Assembly (NCBI RefSeq): GCF_900115135.1
Contig: NZ_FOVK01000004.1
Coordinates: forward strand, 124,001-188,000
Origin: Proteiniclasticum ruminis
GTDB lineage: Bacteria > Bacillota > Clostridia > Clostridiales > Clostridiaceae
DNA: 64,000 nt
Direction: 5' to 3'
Shown here one piece after another: positions 42,852 through 50,987 of this stretch; the first letter of the stretch is position 1; every line of letters starts with the position of its first letter. The notes under the pieces are model-generated. The model did not search any database, was not told the origin of the DNA, and saw only the letters and a list, made by a program, of their open reading frames with translations. A program made the position numbers and the translations under genes.

Positions 42852-42915
42852 AATTATTGCAAAACGATAATTATTGTTCTTAGTGTATCATCAAAATTAT
42901 TGTTTTACAATAATT
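42852..42915 (-). promoter_or_regulatory. Promoter with two 21-bp palindromic operators
   Basis: Operator 1 (42895-42915) is a perfect palindrome, AATTATTGT-TTT-ACAATAATT. Operator 2 (42852-42872) is the same with two mismatched positions. Their centres are 43 bp apart, about four helical turns. On the minus strand TTGTAA (42905-42910) and TACACT (42882-42887) are 17 bp apart, so operator 1 covers the -35 and operator 2 lies past the start site. Confidence 0.7.
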
Positions 42916-43208
42916 ATTAGAGGGAACAGAAGATTTTCTTTTATTCTCTTTTAGAAAGATCGTCGAAATCATTTTTTATCATGAAAAGACCTTGGTCCTC
43001 CTTCTGCTCCAGTAAATCAAATCACATTTTGACATATTCCTTCTGCAGAATTACATTATGTGATATTTCCACTTTCAAGCTTCCTTCCTGAAGAATCTTA
43101 GAAGTGCTGTAACTGCCTAAGCTGAAGCTTTACAGTGGTTTTTTTCTGTTTTTTGCTCACGGGATGCTTTTTTTCTTCCTCTTCTCTACTCCTATAAACA
43201 GTATATCT

Positions 43209-43223
43209 GTTGTATAATACAAC
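43209..43223 (+). promoter_or_regulatory. -10 element inside a MarR-type palindrome
   Basis: GTTGTATAATACAAC is a perfect 15-bp palindrome that contains TATAAT. It lies 27 bp ahead of the MarR gene. The adjacent AACAG-N5-CTGTT repeat (about 43197-43211) is a second symmetric element. Autorepression is the natural reading. Confidence 0.65.
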
Positions 43224-43249
43224 CAAGTGAAAAATTAAGGAGGAAGAAC

Positions 43250-43669
43250 ATGTTTATCTGTACAATCAGTGTCTTTCACAAATACGGAAAACAGATTCTG
43301 GATGAGATGCTGCAGCCCCTTCAATTGGATTGGCGTTCCATGGTGGTGCTTCTTGTTGTGGATCAGGTTCCGGGCATCTCCCAGGGAAGACTCATTCCCT
43401 TTCTTCAGACGGATAAAGCCAATGTGGCGAAGCTTCTGAAAGAAATGGAAGAAAAGGATCTTCTGGAACGGAAAGAAGAGGAAGGCGACCTCAGGATAAA
43501 AAACTGTCATCTCACTTTAAAGTCTTCCGCACTGATGCCAGAGCTGAAGAAAATCATGAGAGACTGGGAAGAACAGTGTTTCAGCGGAATCACGGAACCA
43601 GAGAAAGAAGTGTTTTTAAAAGTATCCCGCCAGATTGGCTATAATCTTACAGGCCACTGGAAGCTTTAA
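43250..43669 (+). CDS. MarR-family transcriptional regulator
   Basis: 139 residues, a winged-helix dimer. The order fits MarR: an N-terminal dimerisation helix, RSMVVLLVVDQVPGISQGRL near residue 30, recognition helix DKANVAKLLKEMEEKDLLER near 55, then a wing with EEEGDLRIKNCHLT and long C-terminal helices. AAGGAGGAAGAAC precedes the ATG. It is the first gene of the prenyl-lipid operon, 44 bp before the desaturase gene. It probably represses itself and the operon through the palindrome over its -10 box. Confidence 0.88.
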   Translation: MFICTISVFHKYGKQILDEMLQPLQLDWRSMVVLLVVDQVPGISQGRLIPFLQTDKANVAKLLKEMEEKDLLERKEEEGDLRIKNCHLTLKSSALMPELKKIMRDWEEQCFSGITEPEKEVFLKVSRQIGYNLTGHWKL

Positions 43670-43713
43670 CATCATAAATCAAATAAGACTTACAGAAGAA
43701 CGGAGGAAAAGTA

Positions 43714-45225
43714 ATGGGAAAAAAAGTATTAGTTGTCGGAGCCGGCATGGCCGGTCTGTCTTCAGCCATACGGCTGCAGCATGCAGGGTATGAGGTGGAG
43801 ATCTACGAACAGGGACCACAGCCCGGAGGCAAAATGCATCAGATCCAAGCCGAAGGGTTCACCTTTGATGTGGGACCGACTCTGGTCATGATGCCTTCCA
43901 TCTATCAGGAAGTCTTCGCCCTGGCAGGAAGAAATCCCGATGACTACATCCCCATGAAGAAACTGGATCCTATGTATGAGGTGTACTTCAAAGATGAACC
44001 CTACAGACATTATGAAGTAAGTTCGGATCTCACAAAGCTCATGGAGATGGTGGAAAAGAAAGGACCGGAGAATGCCAGAGGCTTTCTTCAGTATCTTTCC
44101 GAAATCTACACCCGATATCAGGTGGCTCTTGATCACTTCATCACGAGGCCCTTCCGGAGCAAAAAAGACATCTACAATCCTTTTATGATGCAGCAGGCGC
44201 TGAAGCTCAAAACCTTTGACAGCGCGGACCATATGATGGCCTCCTTCATGCCGGACAAGGATCTTCAGCAGATGCTTTCTTTCCAGACCCTTTATATCGG
44301 GGTATCTCCACAGAAAGGACCCTCTCTTTACAACATCATCCCTATGATTGAACTTCTTTATGGCGTCTGGTTCATTGAAGGCGGGATGCACACCATGGCA
44401 CAAGGCATGGCGAGACTCTTTGAGGAGCTTGGCGGTAAAATCCACTACAATCATCAGGTGGATGAAATTCTCATCGCGGGTGGAAAAGCCCTGGGACTTT
44501 CTGTGAAGGGCAAGGCAGTGACATCAGACTATGTCATCAGCAATGCGGATTTCCCCTACACCATGACCCACCTCATCAAAGAGGACAGCGCCAGAGGAAA
44601 ATACACCAAAGAAAAGATCGACAGCATGGACTACTCCTGCTCCTGCCTCGTGTTTTACTGGGGTATGGATCAAACCTATGAAAAGCTTGCACCGCACACC
44701 TTTGTGATTTCTAAGGATCTGGATGACAATCTTACCAGAATCTTTGACGGACGTCTCATTGAAGATCCTTCCATCTACCTTCATGTGCCCTCCCAGGTGG
44801 ATCCTTCCATGGCACCGGAAGGCAAATCCAGTTTCTATACCCTGATTTCTGTGTCAGAGCTTGGCACTGGCACCTATGAATGGAACGAGAAGACCATCAG
44901 CCATTACCGGGAGAAAGCTTTTGAAACCCTCTCAAAGATCCCGGGCCTTGAGAACATCCGGGAGGACGTGACTTTAGAAAGAATCTTTACCCCAAAAGAC
45001 TTTGAGCAGTCTTTTTCTGCCTATCGAGGCGCTACTTTTGGACTTCAGCCCACCCTCCGGCAGAGCAACCACTGGAGACCCCAGGCCAAATCCATGGAAG
45101 TGGAAGGACTCTACTTCACAGGATCCAGCACTCATCCTGGTGCAGGGGTCCCCATCGTCCTTCAGTCTGGAAAGATCTGCGCTGAGGAGCTGAGACGGGA
45201 CGAACCAGGAGATGACTTCAAGTGA
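43714..45225 (+). CDS. Phytoene/dehydrosqualene desaturase family protein (CrtI/CrtN)
   Basis: 503 residues, FAD-dependent. The N-terminal dinucleotide motif VVGAGMAGLSSAIRLQHAGY is followed by the linked EIYEQGPQPGGKMH motif and GFTFDVGPTLVMMPSIYQEV near residue 48. The C-terminal carotenoid-oxidase signature is LYFTGSSTHPGAGVPIVLQS near 466. It should desaturate a C30 or C40 polyene, or saturate or isomerise a prenyl chain. It overlaps the prenyl synthase gene by one base (TGATG), a tight coupling. Substrate chain length cannot be read from sequence; adjacency to a CrtM-like gene is compatible with either C30 or C40. Confidence 0.93.
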   Translation: MGKKVLVVGAGMAGLSSAIRLQHAGYEVEIYEQGPQPGGKMHQIQAEGFTFDVGPTLVMMPSIYQEVFALAGRNPDDYIPMKKLDPMYEVYFKDEPYRHYEVSSDLTKLMEMVEKKGPENARGFLQYLSEIYTRYQVALDHFITRPFRSKKDIYNPFMMQQALKLKTFDSADHMMASFMPDKDLQQMLSFQTLYIGVSPQKGPSLYNIIPMIELLYGVWFIEGGMHTMAQGMARLFEELGGKIHYNHQVDEILIAGGKALGLSVKGKAVTSDYVISNADFPYTMTHLIKEDSARGKYTKEKIDSMDYSCSCLVFYWGMDQTYEKLAPHTFVISKDLDDNLTRIFDGRLIEDPSIYLHVPSQVDPSMAPEGKSSFYTLISVSELGTGTYEWNEKTISHYREKAFETLSKIPGLENIREDVTLERIFTPKDFEQSFSAYRGATFGLQPTLRQSNHWRPQAKSMEVEGLYFTGSSTHPGAGVPIVLQSGKICAEELRRDEPGDDFK

Positions 45226-46166
45226 TGGAAAAAGAAAGAAAAGAAGATGTCCTTCAGCGCTCCTATGAAGCCGCAGAAGACATCATGAAGCACCGTGCCA
45301 AAAGCTTTTATGAAGCTTTCAGAAGACTGCCTGAAGAAAGGTTTCTAGGGGTTTGCGCCCTTTACGCCTTCAACCGCTATGCAGACGACCTGGCAGATGG
45401 AGATGCTTTGGGGAAAACAAGAGAAGAAAGGCTGCTGGCCTTGGAAGAGCTGGAAAGAAACGTGAAGAACCTGTATCATGAAGAAGATCTCAGTTCTTCC
45501 TTGGAGGAAAGTTTCTGGCCCGCCTTTGAGGACACTGTGACCTCCTGGGGAATTCCTCTAGACGCACTTCTTCTTCAGATAGAGGGACAAAAAAGCGATC
45601 TCTCTTTTCAGAAGATCACTACTCTGGAGGAACTCAAAGAATACAGCCGGAAAGTAGCGGGGTCTGTGGGCAGAATGATGGTACCTCTTTTGGCACTGGA
45701 TGAGAAGCTCGCTGAAGATCCGGACTTTCTAAAATCTTGTGAAGATCTTGGCATCGGCATGCAGATTACAAACATCCTGCGGGACGTGGGGGAAGACCTT
45801 CGGGAAAGAGACAGGATTTATCTGCCCTCAGACCTTTTGGAAGTCTATGGAATAAAAGAAGAAATGTTAAGGTCCCTGAGTTTTGGAGAACACTTTACCG
45901 AAGAGTCTCTGCCTCCAGGGTTTGTCCCTATGGTGGAGCATCTCATGGAACTTGCAAACCCTTTGTATGAGGGCATCGCTTCCTATCTCCACTATTTCCA
46001 TCCTGCAGCAAGAACCCCTTTGTTATCTGCAGCACTTCTTTATCAAGGCATCCACGGAGCCATCCGGAAATCCCGCTATAATGTATTCACAAAAAGATGC
46101 TATACAGATCCCATGACCCGGGCTAAACTGGTACTAAAGGCTAAGAGTCTTGTGGATCTTCTGTAA
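45225..46166 (+). CDS. Phytoene/squalene synthase family protein (CrtB/CrtM)
   Basis: 313 residues from the ATG at 45225 (GTG at 45222 is the alternative). A head-to-head prenyl diphosphate condensing enzyme. First Asp-rich motif: YAFNRYADDLADG near residue 45. Second: ITNILRDVGEDLRERDRIYL near 183. RAKSFYEAFRRLP near 25 carries the diphosphate-binding arginine. It is cytoplasmic or peripheral. With the desaturase directly upstream it should produce phytoene or dehydrosqualene as the substrate of that enzyme. Confidence 0.93.
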   Translation: MEKERKEDVLQRSYEAAEDIMKHRAKSFYEAFRRLPEERFLGVCALYAFNRYADDLADGDALGKTREERLLALEELERNVKNLYHEEDLSSSLEESFWPAFEDTVTSWGIPLDALLLQIEGQKSDLSFQKITTLEELKEYSRKVAGSVGRMMVPLLALDEKLAEDPDFLKSCEDLGIGMQITNILRDVGEDLRERDRIYLPSDLLEVYGIKEEMLRSLSFGEHFTEESLPPGFVPMVEHLMELANPLYEGIASYLHYFHPAARTPLLSAALLYQGIHGAIRKSRYNVFTKRCYTDPMTRAKLVLKAKSLVDLL

Positions 46167-46198
46167 CACAGCAATGAACTAAAGGAAGGATAAGAAAT

Positions 46199-47641
46199 AT
46201 GGAAAACATCATCGGTCTCGCTTCATCGCTGGCCTATATTTTCTTTGTCATCGGTATTGCCACAGTGGTGGCAAAGAAAAGTCAAGGCGCTTCAGAAACC
46301 TCTCGAAAAGTGGTCCACATTCTGGTGGGCAACTGGGTTTTTTTAACGCCTCTTTTCACGGAGCTCTGGGCTGTGGTTCTCGTGCCCTTCACTTTTATCA
46401 TCATCAACAGCCTGAGTCTTAAATACACGCTCATTTCGGCCATGGAAAGAAACGATGACAGCTTGGGAACCGTGTACTATGCAGTCAGCCTCTTCTTCCT
46501 CTCCGGCCTTGGTTTTATTCTTGGGTTCCGTGCGCTGCCTTATATCGGTGTCCTCACCATGGCCTACGGAGACGGATTTGCCGCCATTACCGGTAAAAAA
46601 TGGGGTAAGAGAAAGCCGTTTCCTTTTGCACCTCTAAAGTCATTGGCTGGAAGCCTGACGGTGGCCACTGCGGCATTTTTAGCCACTTTTGGCAGTCTCC
46701 TCTACTTCCAAAAGGACTTCAGCACAGAGCGCAGTCTTCTCTTTATTCTCTTCATTGCACTTCTGAATGGTATTTTCTCTGCCTTCATGGAGCTCACTGG
46801 GAAAAAAGGCTGCGACAATCTGACTCTCCCCATAGGATCCGGACTTTTTGCAGTCCTTACCATGGAGTTTGGCACCCTGCCGTATTTTCTTTATCTGGCA
46901 GCAGCCCTTGCCATACTGGTTTATGCCTTCAGAAAAGAGGCCATTACCCCGGATGGAATGGTGGCCGCTCTTCTCACCGCTGTGACCTTATATACCCTTG
47001 GCGGATTTCTTCTGGGCTCCAGTCTCATTCTGTTCTTTATTCTTGGTACCGGCGTCAGCAAGATGAAAACCAAAGAAAAGAGCGAAGCTGAAAAGACCCA
47101 GGAACATACAGGTGCCAGAAACTGGAAGCAGGTCCTGGCAAACTCACTTCCTGCTGTGATTCTCTCTTGGATCTACTTTTTCACAGATGAGCCCATTTAT
47201 CTGCTTCTTGCTTTCACGGTTTTCTCTGCCGCAGCATCAGACACCTTCTCCTCGGAGATCGGGATGATGAGTAAAGGCAAGGTCTTCCATATCCTCACCG
47301 GTAAGCCTCTGCCCATGGGTGTTTCTGGTGGCGTGACCCTTCAGGGTCTTGTGGCGGGAATCGTCGGAAGTGTCCTTCTTTCTCTTCCGATTCTGCTGGC
47401 CTTTGGCCCAGAAGAATATCTTCTCGGGGTTCTTCTTGGTTTCTTTGGCACCATCATCGACAGCGTTTTAGGGGCATCCCTACAAAGAAAATATGAGGAT
47501 GTTTCTGGAAAACTGCAGGACATTCCAGCCCATGCCATGGACCTGCCGAAGAAAGGATTCAGACTGGTATCCAATAATGCCGTGAATCTTCTCAGTCTCA
47601 CCTTGGTGGCCATCGTAGGGTATGTGGTGACCACCCTTTGA
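46199..47641 (+). CDS. Fusion of prenol (phytol/dolichol) kinase-like and DUF92 (VTE6-like) domains
   Basis: 480 residues, polytopic. Residues 1-225 resemble the CTP-dependent polyprenol kinases of the SEC59/VTE5 group: TSRKVVHILVGNWVFL near residue 34, MAYGDGFAAITGKKWGKRK near 120, and PLKSLAGSLTVATAAF near 147. Residues 245-480 match DUF92/VTE6: ARNWKQVLANSLPAVILS near 303, AAASDTFSSEIGMMSKGK near 345, and VSGGVTLQGLVAGIVGS near 375. In plants VTE5 and VTE6 are separate and make phytyl diphosphate in two steps. Here both are in one chain, 32 bp after the prenyl synthase. The reaction here is inferred. Confidence 0.85.
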   Translation: MENIIGLASSLAYIFFVIGIATVVAKKSQGASETSRKVVHILVGNWVFLTPLFTELWAVVLVPFTFIIINSLSLKYTLISAMERNDDSLGTVYYAVSLFFLSGLGFILGFRALPYIGVLTMAYGDGFAAITGKKWGKRKPFPFAPLKSLAGSLTVATAAFLATFGSLLYFQKDFSTERSLLFILFIALLNGIFSAFMELTGKKGCDNLTLPIGSGLFAVLTMEFGTLPYFLYLAAALAILVYAFRKEAITPDGMVAALLTAVTLYTLGGFLLGSSLILFFILGTGVSKMKTKEKSEAEKTQEHTGARNWKQVLANSLPAVILSWIYFFTDEPIYLLLAFTVFSAAASDTFSSEIGMMSKGKVFHILTGKPLPMGVSGGVTLQGLVAGIVGSVLLSLPILLAFGPEEYLLGVLLGFFGTIIDSVLGASLQRKYEDVSGKLQDIPAHAMDLPKKGFRLVSNNAVNLLSLTLVAIVGYVVTTL

Positions 47642-47663
47642 TTTTAAGAATTGAGCATACAAA

Positions 47664-47709
47664 AAAAGAGCTGGCATCTATGAATGATTTCATGGCTGCC
47701 AGCTCTTTT
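47664..47709. terminator. Bidirectional terminator after the prenyl operon
   Basis: A 13-bp stem AAAAGAGCTGGCA/TGCCAGCTCTTTT encloses a 20-nt loop that carries an inner CATGA-type pairing. Confidence 0.85.
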
Positions 47710-47722
47710 CTATGGAAACTCT

Positions 47723-47974
47723 TTATACGGTAGGCTCTTCTTCTTTAGGTTCATCAGCTGTATGCACGATACTGTTTTTCTCCAGTTCTTCCAGACGTTT
47801 TGTGAGATTATCCAGCGTATCGATCTGATGAAGAATAAAGGTCATGGGGATGGCTGTCATAAGAGCAAAAAGCAGAATGATTCCCCATCCGCTGAGTAGC
47901 GAATCACTAAACATTGTAAGGAGCAGTATCAGAATCATAATATTCAGGAAAAATAGAGCAACGAAATTCTTCAT
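47723..47974 (-). CDS. Small two-helix membrane protein
   Basis: 83 residues from the ATG at 47974 (AAAGGAGATACC upstream). Two hydrophobic helices (ALFFLNIMILILLLTMF and IILLFALMTAIPMTFILH) are followed by a charged helix (TLDNLTKRLEELEKN) and an acidic tail ending EPKEEEPTV. The charged segment may form a coiled coil in the cytoplasm. I recognise no family. It is downstream of the BlaR1-operon genes on the same strand, with a 70-bp gap. Confidence 0.65.
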   Translation of the reverse strand: MKNFVALFFLNIMILILLLTMFSDSLLSGWGIILLFALMTAIPMTFILHQIDTLDNLTKRLEELEKNSIVHTADEPKEEEPTV

Positions 47975-48045
47975 GGTATCTCCTTTCATTCACGCTACAT
48001 GATGATACTTTCTCAGAAGCACTTTCCCAAGTATGACCTTACACC

Positions 48046-48588
48046 TTACTGTACTCCCTTTAGTGGGTAGATGGGGTCTAGGCTCCCTGCAGGATAATAG
48101 GCCAAGTCTTCCGCTGTCCAGTTGGTGGTTGTGAAGGCTTGCCGGTTCTGGTCCGGTAAGGGAAAAAGGTCTTTCTCCTCTGCCTTTCCACTCTTTTTGA
48201 AGAGACTTCCTGATGCAATCTCATAATAGTAATAATAGTCGTCTATGGTTTTCTCATGGGTGAAGCCAAAAAGATAGATTCCTTTTTCATCACTGCTGAG
48301 TCTTGTCTCTGAAAGCACGCCCTCTCCAAAAGCTTTCTCCACATTAAGGTCAAAAGCCGTCAGCATTTTTTCTTCTTCCACATCATATAGAAATACACCA
48401 AATGACGTATGAATGCCAATCTTCTCTTCTGTCTCATAAAAGAGATTCCCGATTTCAGCACGTTTTTGCGCTTCGCTGTATCGTGGTGTCTGAAGATAAC
48501 TGTTGTAGTTTTCTATTTCCTTTTCTTTATCACAGGCTGCTCCAAATAGAAGAAGTACGCCCAGAATGATGAGCCAATATTTTTTCAC
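48046..48588 (-). CDS. Putative lipoprotein in the BlaI/BlaR1 operon
   Basis: 180 residues from a GTG at 48588 (GGGAGGATTA upstream); the longer frame to 48621 begins inside the preceding gene region without a better site. The signal peptide KKYWLIILGVLLLFGAAC has a lipobox cysteine at about residue 18-19. The mature part is acidic with many tyrosines (DDYYYYYEIASGSL). It resembles a beta-rich extracellular domain such as a readout of envelope state, with no family recognised. Last gene of blaI-blaR1-membrane protein-lipoprotein. Confidence 0.7.
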   Translation of the reverse strand: MKKYWLIILGVLLLFGAACDKEKEIENYNSYLQTPRYSEAQKRAEIGNLFYETEEKIGIHTSFGVFLYDVEEEKMLTAFDLNVEKAFGEGVLSETRLSSDEKGIYLFGFTHEKTIDDYYYYYEIASGSLFKKSGKAEEKDLFPLPDQNRQAFTTTNWTAEDLAYYPAGSLDPIYPLKGVQ

Positions 48589-48631
48589 ACTAATCCTCCC
48601 AGCATCCACAGAATGATGCATTCTTTCTTCG

Positions 48632-48994
48632 TTATTTTTCTCTGCTTTCTTTCAGATAATAGAGATCTTTTCGAAAAGCAAGATAGATCCATATGATGAA
48701 ATAGGCGGGGATGAGAAGCATCAGCAGCGCAAGGTATCCGGACTGCTGAAACATAACAAATCTTCTTCCAGAGAGAAAGATGACAAAAATCAGCATGAGG
48801 AGGAAGAAAAGAAATGCTCCAGCAAGCAGAGCTCCGCTCATATGCATCAAATACTTGCCCATGAACCGGTCCCCTTGCTCCGTATCCAGGAATATTAGAA
48901 AAGCCAGTAGAATGGGACCTGGCCAGGTCCATAGAATATAGGATTTCTGGTCTACTTCTTCTTCTCTTTTCAGGATTTTAACAATCTTCATCAT
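48632..48994 (-). CDS. Membrane protein (120 aa) in the BlaI/BlaR1 operon
   Basis: 120 residues with three hydrophobic stretches (ILLAFLIFLD, LLAGAFLFFLLMLIFVIFL, LALLMLLIPAYFIIWIYLAF) and charged termini (KILKREEEVDQ; RKDLYYLKESREK). No family recognised. GGGGAGATATG lies before the ATG. It is 8 bases downstream of the BlaR1 stop, so it is co-transcribed and probably part of the envelope response encoded by this operon. Confidence 0.7.
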   Translation of the reverse strand: MMKIVKILKREEEVDQKSYILWTWPGPILLAFLIFLDTEQGDRFMGKYLMHMSGALLAGAFLFFLLMLIFVIFLSGRRFVMFQQSGYLALLMLLIPAYFIIWIYLAFRKDLYYLKESREK

Positions 48995-49002
48995 ATCTCC
49001 CC

Positions 49003-50424
49003 CTATTTCAGTGCTTCTGGTTCGTGGAATTCAAGCTTAACAAACCGGTCCATTTCAGGATAAACCGGCACCACATCTAAGAGAAAGCGGTACAGATTTC
49101 CTTCCACAAAGTCCTTCACCCGATATCCCGGATAAGAGAAGGATTCTTCGGTTCCATCCCCGGTGTTAAAGACCAGATAGGTGTTGTCACTTTCACGATC
49201 GTAATACACCTGATCTAAATGGTCTTCCACAATCATCTGGTCTCCGGCCACATAGTTTCGCGCTTCATGAAGGACCATCCCTGTCTTTTCATCCTTCATC
49301 TCCCACTGGACATCACGAAATGTCAGCACACGGTTTTTATCATAGCCTACCTCTCTCTCCACGGTGTCCCTCACAACAAACATATAGTTTTTATATTCAT
49401 AAACTTTCAGATGGTCTCCGAATACCCTTTCCACTTCCTTGGGCTGGATTTGGTACTCTATTTTGATAGGCTGCTGCTCTTCTGTTTCTAGGAGTTCATC
49501 TATAATTTCAGCAGATGGTTTCATCACTGGATTTGTCAAAAGAAGTACCGCTGATATCCCCAAAAGCATCAAGGAGAACACCCTGACCCATTTTTTCGGG
49601 CTTCGATACTGAAGGATATTCCGGACTCTACCCTTAAGATCCCCAGCGGAATACCCGGCGAGAAGCACCAGATCCGGTTTTCTCATTTCAAGACGGAGCA
49701 AGGTTTCAATATAGGCTTTGTGCTGAGGCTTCTCCATGCTTTTCAGAACGGCCTCGTCACAGGACTGTTCCATATCCCGGACCATGAGGACGAAAGAAAT
49801 CCAGAGGATGGGATTGAACCAATGAACAAGAAGTATCAGATAAGAAATGGCCTTGATCAGAGGATCCTGTCTTCTCAAATGTTCTTTCTCATGTTCGATG
49901 ATATGGGTTCTCTCCATTGCGCTTAAATCTTTCGGAAGGTATATCCTGGGATGTATGACACCATAGGCAAAGGGTCTTTTTATCTCATTGCCCATGAATA
50001 TCTCACCGGATATCCGCTTTGTCCCTTGGATCTTTCTTCGGACTTTCCATAAACTGCCGGCAAAATGAAGAAGCAGAATTCCAAGGACACCGAAGTAAAC
50101 TGCGGCTAAAATATCAGCCAGTAAAAGATCCTTTACGAGGGACGCCTTGTCTCCCAGAAACAGTACCGGAACCTCAATGAAGGTTTCTGTGGTCTCCATG
50201 GTGATGCTTTCTTGGGCCTTTTCTGCCACAAGAGTCTCCGGCAGGATGCTCACAGGACTATTGATCCCAACAGGCAAAAGAAGACGGATGAGCAGAATGC
50301 TCCATAAAGCGTAGGAAAAGATTTTCGGAAACCTCTTCAGAAGCATTCTTACTAAAAAGATCCAAAGAGCCACATAAGATGCTTGAATCGATAGACTGAG
50401 GATGGCGATGAACAAATCTCTCAT
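49003..50424 (-). CDS. BlaR1/MecR1-type M56 membrane metalloprotease (no beta-lactam sensor domain)
   Basis: 473 residues. Four membrane helices (two at the N-terminus, then near 105 and 280) frame a cytoplasmic M56 zinc-protease domain with HEKEHLRRQDP near residue 192 (HExxH ligands) and HWFNPILW near 217. After the last helix an extracellular domain of about 150 residues follows. It lacks the SxxK/KTG motifs of a penicillin-binding domain, so it senses something other than beta-lactams or senses indirectly. It should cleave or inactivate the BlaI-type repressor, with which it overlaps by 4 bp (ATGA). Confidence 0.9.
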   Translation of the reverse strand: MRDLFIAILSLSIQASYVALWIFLVRMLLKRFPKIFSYALWSILLIRLLLPVGINSPVSILPETLVAEKAQESITMETTETFIEVPVLFLGDKASLVKDLLLADILAAVYFGVLGILLLHFAGSLWKVRRKIQGTKRISGEIFMGNEIKRPFAYGVIHPRIYLPKDLSAMERTHIIEHEKEHLRRQDPLIKAISYLILLVHWFNPILWISFVLMVRDMEQSCDEAVLKSMEKPQHKAYIETLLRLEMRKPDLVLLAGYSAGDLKGRVRNILQYRSPKKWVRVFSLMLLGISAVLLLTNPVMKPSAEIIDELLETEEQQPIKIEYQIQPKEVERVFGDHLKVYEYKNYMFVVRDTVEREVGYDKNRVLTFRDVQWEMKDEKTGMVLHEARNYVAGDQMIVEDHLDQVYYDRESDNTYLVFNTGDGTEESFSYPGYRVKDFVEGNLYRFLLDVVPVYPEMDRFVKLEFHEPEALK

Positions 50425-50780
50425 CCGTTATCCTCCTCCATCATTTTTCGTATTTCGGCAAGCTCTTTCTCAGAAAGCTTTCCTTCTCCTGTGAAAGAAG
50501 CTAGAAAAGATGGAAGAGAGCCTTGAAAGAACCGGTCCAGAAAGTCTTTGCTTTCAGCATAGAGTGCATCTTCTCTGGAAACCAGAGCACTGACCGTTGC
50601 TTCTTCATTTCTCAAAAATCCTTTGTGAACCAGTTTTCTTAGAACGGTATAGGTTGTAGATTTTTTCCAGCCTAGGCTTTCCTCTGCTTTTTTCACAAGT
50701 TCTGTGGAATTGATGGGTTCATGACTCCAAATAATATCCATCAGATTATATTCTGCTTCAAATAGTTTATATGCACTCAT
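50421..50780 (-). CDS. BlaI/MecI/CopY-family repressor
   Basis: 119 residues. The winged helix covers the first 75 residues (YNLMDIIWSHEPINSTELVK, SLGWKKSTTYTVLRKLVHKG), followed by a dimerisation tail (ELAEIRKMMEEDNG). This is the normal repressor partner of BlaR1-type proteases. GAGGAGGATCAGT precedes the ATG. First gene of a four- or five-gene operon (repressor, protease, membrane protein, lipoprotein). A 16-bp palindrome just upstream is the likely operator. Confidence 0.93.
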   Translation of the reverse strand: MSAYKLFEAEYNLMDIIWSHEPINSTELVKKAEESLGWKKSTTYTVLRKLVHKGFLRNEEATVSALVSREDALYAESKDFLDRFFQGSLPSFLASFTGEGKLSEKELAEIRKMMEEDNG

Positions 50781-50805
50781 ACTGATCCTCCTCTTTTTTC
50801 TATAA

Positions 50806-50821
50806 GTTTATCATAATAAAC
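50806..50821 (-). promoter_or_regulatory. Possible BlaI-type operator
   Basis: A perfect inverted repeat GTTTAT-4-ATAAAC lies about 25 bp ahead of the repressor gene. It differs from the classical TACA-n-TGTA core, so the assignment rests on position and symmetry. Confidence 0.4.
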
Positions 50822-50987
50822 CTCACTTCACAATAATAGATTCTGAATTTTCTACATTCATCCTGCCATTTGTATTCCTTCAGGACGGAAGCTATGCCAG
50901 ATTTGATTTCTAAGTTTCATCTTCCAGGCTATTTACGGTATAATGAGAGGGACTTATGAATTTGAAATATCAAAAACGAGGTGCCAA

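Larger units (their letters stand above)
42835..43249. other. Divergent intergenic region between the XRE operon and the MarR operon
   Basis: About 415 bases. The left part carries the promoter and two palindromic operators of the XRE operon (42852-42915). The right part carries the MarR promoter and operator (43201-43223). The middle (42930-43190) shows no supported gene; a plus-strand ATG near 42980 lacks a ribosome binding site. Confidence 0.6.
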
